DNA from: Verrucomicrobiota bacterium
GTDB lineage: Bacteria > Verrucomicrobiota > Verrucomicrobiia > Limisphaerales > UBA8199
Direction: 5' to 3'
NCBI GenBank assembly: GCA_029974925.1
Contig: JARKQH010000017.1
Span: forward strand, 1-52,154
DNA length: 52,154 nt
Program-made: the position numbers and the translations under genes
Shown here: piece after piece, positions 47,970-52,154 of the stretch
Layout of the letters: each line of letters begins with the position of its first letter
Numbering within the stretch: the stretch's first letter is position 1
The notes under the pieces: model-generated
What the model was told of the DNA's origin: nothing
What the model saw: the letters and a program-made list of their open reading frames with translations, nothing else
Databases searched by the model: none

Positions 47970-49229
47970 TCAGGAGGCCGGCTGGAGAGCCTGCTCGCGT
48001 TCGAGGAGAGTGGGATGCGAGTAGTAGAAACCGCTGTACAGGGGATGGGGAGTAAGATTCGAGAGGTTTTTTTCGCTCAGTTTGCGCAGGGCACGGATCA
48101 GCGCAGCGGCTTCGCCCATGGTCGCGGCGGCGAAAGCGTCGGCTTGGTATTCATGGCGGCGCGACCAATAATGGGCAACCGGCGAGAACCAGAACGTGAC
48201 CAGGCCCGCCGTCAGGCCAAAGAGCAGGAGCGCGGGGGCGATGTGGCCGGGCTCGAAGCCGAACGCCCGATAGAACCATTCCTGTTGCGCGAGCGTGGCG
48301 ATGGCAAAGAAGGCCGCCAGCGAGGCAACCGCTGAGAAGCCGAGCATTTTGGGAATGTGCTTTTTCTTGTAATGACCGATCTCGTGAGCGAGCACCGCCT
48401 CGAGCTCGGGTTCGGCCAGTTGCTGGAGGAGCGTGTCGAAGAGCACAATCTTGCGAAAGCGTCCAAAGCCGGTGAAGAAAGCGTTGGAGTGGCGGGAGCG
48501 CTTGCTGCCATCCATGACCTGGATGCTGCGGGCGCGGAAGCGGGTACGCTCGGCAAGCTGGAGCAAACGTTGGCGTAGCGGGCCCTCGGGCAGGGGCGTG
48601 AACTTATTGAAAAGAGGCAGGATCAGCACCGGGGCGAGGACGGCCATGAGGAGCTGAAACGCCAGCACCGCCGCCCAAGCCCAAAGCCACCACCAGCGGC
48701 CGGTCCAGCCCACCAGCTTGAGCACCAACCAAAGCAGCGGCAGACCCAGCCCCACGCTCAGGAGCAATCCCTTGAGCCGGTCCAGCCACCAGAGCTTCGG
48801 GGTGGTGGTGTTGAAACCGAAGCGTTCCTCAAGGCGAAACTGGTGGTGCCAGTCGAGCGGCAGGTTGACCGTAGCCAGCAGGAGGCCGACGGCCAGAATG
48901 AAGGCGGCCATGCCCCACTCGCTGGAGCCGCTCCAGGCGGCGGCCTTGGCGTAGCCCCAGGGCAGCAGGCCGCTGAACAGCACCCCCAGCAGCACTGCCG
49001 CCTGCCAGGTGGCTTCGACCAGGTGGAAGCGGCTTCCAGCCAGGGTGTAAGCAACGGATTTGCGGTAGGTGCCGGCATCCACGGTGTCCCGGAAGGCCTC
49101 CGGCACCGCCTCTGCGTGGGCCCGCACATGCCGCTGGTTAAGCCGTTCGAGGGCCAGTTGCGCCACCCAACGCGCCATCACGAGGAGGACCACAGCCCAA
49201 GCGGTTATGGCGGCTCCATCCACAAGCAT
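47970..49229 (-). CDS. M48-family zinc metalloprotease (Ste24/CAAX-protease type)
   Basis: 419 residues, an integral membrane protease with about seven or eight hydrophobic segments. The start is ATG 49229, which begins a hydrophobic first helix (GAAITAWAVVLLVMARWVA); the frame extends upstream into the dapL gene without domain content. The zinc site is HEIGH (His282, Glu283, His286) in EAVLAHEIGHYKKKH. The third ligand lies in RRHEYQADAFA, where the Glu is followed by the conserved Asp. SNAFFTGFGRFRKIVLFDTLL is also typical of the Ste24 branch. It probably degrades or processes membrane proteins facing the cytoplasm or the membrane interior. It follows dapL by 22 bases. Confidence 0.92.
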   Translation of the reverse strand: MLVDGAAITAWAVVLLVMARWVAQLALERLNQRHVRAHAEAVPEAFRDTVDAGTYRKSVAYTLAGSRFHLVEATWQAAVLLGVLFSGLLPWGYAKAAAWSGSSEWGMAAFILAVGLLLATVNLPLDWHHQFRLEERFGFNTTTPKLWWLDRLKGLLLSVGLGLPLLWLVLKLVGWTGRWWWLWAWAAVLAFQLLMAVLAPVLILPLFNKFTPLPEGPLRQRLLQLAERTRFRARSIQVMDGSKRSRHSNAFFTGFGRFRKIVLFDTLLQQLAEPELEAVLAHEIGHYKKKHIPKMLGFSAVASLAAFFAIATLAQQEWFYRAFGFEPGHIAPALLLFGLTAGLVTFWFSPVAHYWSRRHEYQADAFAAATMGEAAALIRALRKLSEKNLSNLTPHPLYSGFYYSHPTLLEREQALQPAS

Positions 49230-49251
49230 TCCTTGCCAGTGCGCCCCCGCT

Positions 49252-50523
49252 TTATGCCGGGCCCGCGTCCGACGGTTCGAACTCAAATCGAACATCGCCC
49301 AGCCGCTCCCGCACGGTCTGGAGAATGCGGGTTTCGTCCGCCGCATCCCGGGCCACAAACGTCACGCTGAACCGCAAGTAGGCGCCGGCGTCGTCCCATG
49401 GCACCGTCGAGATGAGTTTCTCGGTGATGAGCCACTGGGAGACGTCCTCGGCGGTGCGGAATTCGATCCGTGATCCATCGCGTTTCACCGCGGCGCGGGG
49501 CGCCTTGACGTAAAGGAAGAACGAACCGTTGGGTTTGCGAGCGTTGAATCCGACCCCGCGCAGCGCCTCCACCAGGGCGCTCATGCGGCGGGAATACTTG
49601 GCGGCGATTTTTTCCGTGATTTCCGGATGGTCAAAACCGTAGGCGGCGGCATGCTGGATGGCCAGGAACTGGCCCGAGTCGGTGTTGTCCTTTACATCGC
49701 CGTAGGCCTTGACCAGGAGTTCGTTGCCGGCCACAAAGCCGCAACGCCAGCCGGTCATGTTAAAGGTCTTGCTGGCGGAGTGGAGTTCGATGCCGACCTC
49801 CTTGGCGCCGGGAGTGGCCAGGAAGCTGAGCGGTTTGCCCTCGAAAACCAACGCGGCGTATGCGGCGTCATGAATGATTACGAGCTGGTTGCGCTGGGCG
49901 AAGGCAACGGCTTTGGCAAAAAACTCGGGCGTCGCGCTCGCGCCGGTGGGGTTGTTCGGATAATTCAGCACCAGCACCTTCGCCCGCTTCAGGATTTCGC
50001 CGGGGATACTGTCCAGGTCGGGGAGAAACCGGTTTGGTTCGGTCAGGGGCAGGTTGTGGACCAGGCCGCCATAGTATTTGGCATGCGTGCCGAACACCGG
50101 GTAGCCCGGCGTGGTCATCAGGACATAATCGCCGGGATTGATCAGCGCGGCCGGCAGGATGGAGAGAGCGGCTTTGCTGCCGATCGAGTGGATCACCTCG
50201 GTTTCCGGGTTGATCCCGGGCACGCCGCAGACCCGCTCCAGGTAACGTGCCGCGGCCTCCTTGAGACGGGCGTCCCCATTGTCCGCATACCCGCGGTTTT
50301 CCGGTTTCCGGGCCTCCTCGCACAGCGTGTTCACTACTTCCGGGAACGCCATTTCATCAGGTTCGCCAACGCCCATGTCAATGATTTCGGCTCCGGGATG
50401 GGCCGCCATGGCGGCGCGCTTGGCGCGCTTGATTTTTTCGAATTTGTAAATCGCGTGGGACTTGCCGTATTGACGGCCCCCGATGCGCTCCGCAAACAAG
50501 TTTTGTATGAATGATTCCGACAT
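49252..50523 (-). CDS. dapL: LL-diaminopimelate aminotransferase
   Basis: 423 residues, cytoplasmic PLP enzyme. DapL turns tetrahydrodipicolinate directly into LL-diaminopimelate for lysine and peptidoglycan, bypassing the acyl routes; it is typical of Chlamydiae, Verrucomicrobia and plants. Marks are IIDMGVGEPDEMAFPEVV, IHSIGSKAALSIL, LNYPNNPTGA with the PLP-binding Asn, HDAAYAALVF with the pyridine Asp, and HSASKTFNMTGWRCGF with the Schiff-base Lys252. A simple aspartate/aromatic aminotransferase is the main alternative. The start was taken as ATG 50523; ATG 50529 (MFMSES) is close, and the ribosome site does not decide. Confidence 0.87.
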   Translation of the reverse strand: MSESFIQNLFAERIGGRQYGKSHAIYKFEKIKRAKRAAMAAHPGAEIIDMGVGEPDEMAFPEVVNTLCEEARKPENRGYADNGDARLKEAAARYLERVCGVPGINPETEVIHSIGSKAALSILPAALINPGDYVLMTTPGYPVFGTHAKYYGGLVHNLPLTEPNRFLPDLDSIPGEILKRAKVLVLNYPNNPTGASATPEFFAKAVAFAQRNQLVIIHDAAYAALVFEGKPLSFLATPGAKEVGIELHSASKTFNMTGWRCGFVAGNELLVKAYGDVKDNTDSGQFLAIQHAAAYGFDHPEITEKIAAKYSRRMSALVEALRGVGFNARKPNGSFFLYVKAPRAAVKRDGSRIEFRTAEDVSQWLITEKLISTVPWDDAGAYLRFSVTFVARDAADETRILQTVRERLGDVRFEFEPSDAGPA

Positions 50524-50865
50524 AAACATGCTCAAACAGGCCTGCCATACGGCGTCATGGACCTGCCCTGGTTTCGGGGCCAAACCCTAACTCAATCCCG
50601 CGGACGGCGCAAGGAAACCGCGCTGCGCCCCCGCTCTTCGTCTTTTCAGGTGGAGGGATGCGGCCGCCGTGTCCGGGGCGTCTCACCCATGAACCACCTG
50701 GCATAGGGATGTCCCGCCGCGGAGTTCCCGCCACCCCCGCCGTTTGAAAGACGCGCGAGAAAATGCCCGGGCGATGCTGGCGATGGGAATGGCTGGGCGT
50801 GCGCGGAGCAAGTCGGGGGTTGACGGATGGAGGGGCTGGGCCAAGCTTGTAGGGAAAATTAACGT
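50524..50865. other. Intergenic region between divergent dapL and DUF1800 genes, no gene seen
   Basis: This is GC-rich, with no ORF of protein-like content and no RNA gene. A TTGACG near 50819-50824 lacks a good -10 partner (the nearest TTGTAG is too far). The promoters for both neighbours must lie here. Confidence 0.45.
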
Positions 50866-52154
50866 ATGCTCCGACCCTTGGCAGCGGAAAAATGGGATTA
50901 TGGCAGCGCGGCGCATTTGCTGAATCGTGCGGGGTTCGGCGGGCCGCCGGGGGAAATCGAGGCTTTGGTGGCGCTGGGGCCTGAGCAGGCGGTGGACCGG
51001 CTGGTCAACTATGAAGAAATCCCGGACCTGACGCCCGCGCCGGAATGGGCCAAGCCCGACCCGGAACGGGCGCGGCAATTGGCCGGGGCGCAACGGTTGA
51101 GCGTCGAGGAGCGGCAGAAGTTGCAGCGGGAGGAGCAGCAACGCCAGCGGGAGTGGTTGGCCGAGTTGCGGGGATGGTGGCTCCAGCGAACGGCCCGCGG
51201 AGCGCGCCCGTTGCAGGAAAAGATGGTGTTGTTCTGGCATGGGCACTTCGCGACCAGCTTCGAGAAGGTCCGGGACGCGACGTTAATGTGGCGTCAGAAC
51301 GAGACCTTTCGGCGCCTGGCCACCGGCAACTGGCTGGAGCTGTTGATTGAGACCGCCAAAGACCCGGCCATGTTGATCTGGCTGGACCAGGCCCAAAGCC
51401 GGAAGGAGCGACCGAATGAAAATTTCGCGCGGGAGGTGATGGAGCTGTTTACCCTCGGGGAAGGGGAGTTTACCGAGGAGGATGTCGCCGAGGGGGCGAG
51501 GGCGTTGACGGGCTGGACGTATGACCGGGCGGGACAGCGGTTTGTAAACCGCCCGGCCTGGCATGATCCCGGACGCAAGGTCATTTTTGGGAAGGAAGGC
51601 AACTTTGACGGAGAGGATTTCCTGGAGTTGATTGTGGCTCGGCCTGCGGCAGGACGCTTTATCACCCGGAAACTGTGGCGGTTTTTTGCCGGGACCGAGC
51701 CCTCGGAGGAACTGGCGGCTGCGCTGGCGAGTTTGTTTCGGCGAAGCGGAAACGAGTTCAAACCGCTGCTGCGGGCGATATTCCGGTCCGAGGAGTTTTA
51801 CAGCCCCCGTGTGCGGCGGAATCAGGTGAAAAGTCCGGTCCAATGGCTGATTGGCAGTGTCCGAATGCTGGAGCGGGAAGTGCCGCCGCCGGAGGTGTGT
51901 GCCGCGATGCTGCGCAGCATGGGGCAGGATTTGTTTGCCCCGCCAAACGTGAAGGGATGGGAGGAGGGGGTGGGCTGGATCACGACCAATACCTTGATGG
52001 CGCGCTACAATCAGGCGGCGGTGCTGGTGTATGGAGAGCCGGACGGGGTTGCGGGGCGGGCCCCCGCGGCTCAAACGGCCAGGGGAGCAGGGGCTAAAAG
52101 GAAAGGGCGCGCAGGGCAGCCGGGCGGTGCCGCGGCGACGTCGCCCGAGGCGCC
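50866..52154 (+). CDS. DUF1800-family protein (3' end outside window)
   Basis: 429 residues are visible; the gene runs past the window end. The ATG 50866 is preceded by AGGGA at a loose distance. The sequence is a clear DUF1800: WDYGSAAHLLNRAGFGG, WWLQRTARGARPLQEKMVLF, FWHGHFATSFEKV, NENFAREVMELFTLGEG, ARALTGWTYDR, and later GKEGNFDGEDFLELIV, FITRKLWRFF, and FAPPNVKGWEEGVGWI. There is no signal peptide at the N-terminus. DUF1800 genes in this phylum are usually followed by a DUF1501 gene, and the pair has an unknown, possibly extracytoplasmic, role. The last ~30 codons in the window become Ala/Gly/Lys-rich, a low-complexity insert. Confidence 0.9.
   Translation, partial: MLRPLAAEKWDYGSAAHLLNRAGFGGPPGEIEALVALGPEQAVDRLVNYEEIPDLTPAPEWAKPDPERARQLAGAQRLSVEERQKLQREEQQRQREWLAELRGWWLQRTARGARPLQEKMVLFWHGHFATSFEKVRDATLMWRQNETFRRLATGNWLELLIETAKDPAMLIWLDQAQSRKERPNENFAREVMELFTLGEGEFTEEDVAEGARALTGWTYDRAGQRFVNRPAWHDPGRKVIFGKEGNFDGEDFLELIVARPAAGRFITRKLWRFFAGTEPSEELAAALASLFRRSGNEFKPLLRAIFRSEEFYSPRVRRNQVKSPVQWLIGSVRMLEREVPPPEVCAAMLRSMGQDLFAPPNVKGWEEGVGWITTNTLMARYNQAAVLVYGEPDGVAGRAPAAQTARGAGAKRKGRAGQPGGAAATSPEA

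Noticed and set aside
1-52154. CRISPR array, tRNA or rRNA genes, insertion sequences, prophage
   Set aside because: No regularly spaced repeats, tRNA arm patterns (TTCGANTC with matching stems), transposase motifs or phage structural genes were found when reading the gaps.

Overview
The window is about 52 kb of GC-rich, gene-dense bacterial chromosome. It most probably comes from a member of the Verrucomicrobiota (Limisphaerales/Pedosphaera-like). The evidence is the combination of gene families: a PVC-type membrane-bound dehydrogenase fused to a cytochrome c domain, a DUF1800 gene, a very large secreted lamin-tail/CotH protein, a GYF_2 membrane protein, LL-diaminopimelate aminotransferase, a pyrophosphate-type phosphofructokinase, a Tat-signal DegT aminotransferase, and outer-membrane lipopolysaccharide genes (lpxI, kdsD). 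The assignment is by family content, not by a marker-gene tree. No rRNA, tRNA, CRISPR array, IS transposase or phage gene was recognised.

Layout. 1-1340: the end of a polymorphic-toxin-like gene and a probable immunity gene, both visibly less GC-rich than the rest, then a strip of debris holding an RHS-repeat fragment and two long inverted repeats. 1341-7091: a small lipoprotein, argJ, a peptidoglycan amidase overlapping a sugar-nucleotide epimerase, and PPi-phosphofructokinase. 7391-15309: PVC cytochrome, exported DegT protein, a putative metal-binding lipoprotein, an amino-acid permease and a secreted protein. 15449-18621: lysine 2,3-aminomutase followed by three membrane-protein genes on the same strand, behind a good sigma-70 promoter. 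18915-26612: one 2565-residue secreted protein. 26725-30724: PfkB kinase, LOG-family protein, ribosomal protein S1 with a structured leader and a clear terminator. 30799-35742: a three-gene phosphorelay (sensor kinase, stand-alone receiver, hybrid kinase). 36125-37487: lpxI and a conserved unknown. 37515-40996: a Gfo/Idh - PIG-L deacetylase - NagB-like - rnhB operon that looks like amino-sugar processing. 41101-44042: a Tudor-like small protein, a small membrane protein, trpS and a secreted esterase. 44111-50523: kdsD, pheA, scpB, scpA, an M48 protease and dapL, all on the minus strand. 50866-end: a DUF1800 gene cut by the window edge.

Most of the window is housekeeping (arginine, phenylalanine, lysine/DAP, lipid A/KDO, chromosome segregation, translation) mixed with the extracellular and membrane repertoire typical of this phylum. 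The parts most worth following up are the toxin/RHS remnant, the exported DegT aminotransferase, the giant CotH/lamin-tail protein, the amino-sugar operon, the kamA-linked membrane cluster, the phosphorelay without a DNA-binding output, and a lipoprotein with a Cys/His motif. No feature was checked against a database; all calls come from reading the sequence.
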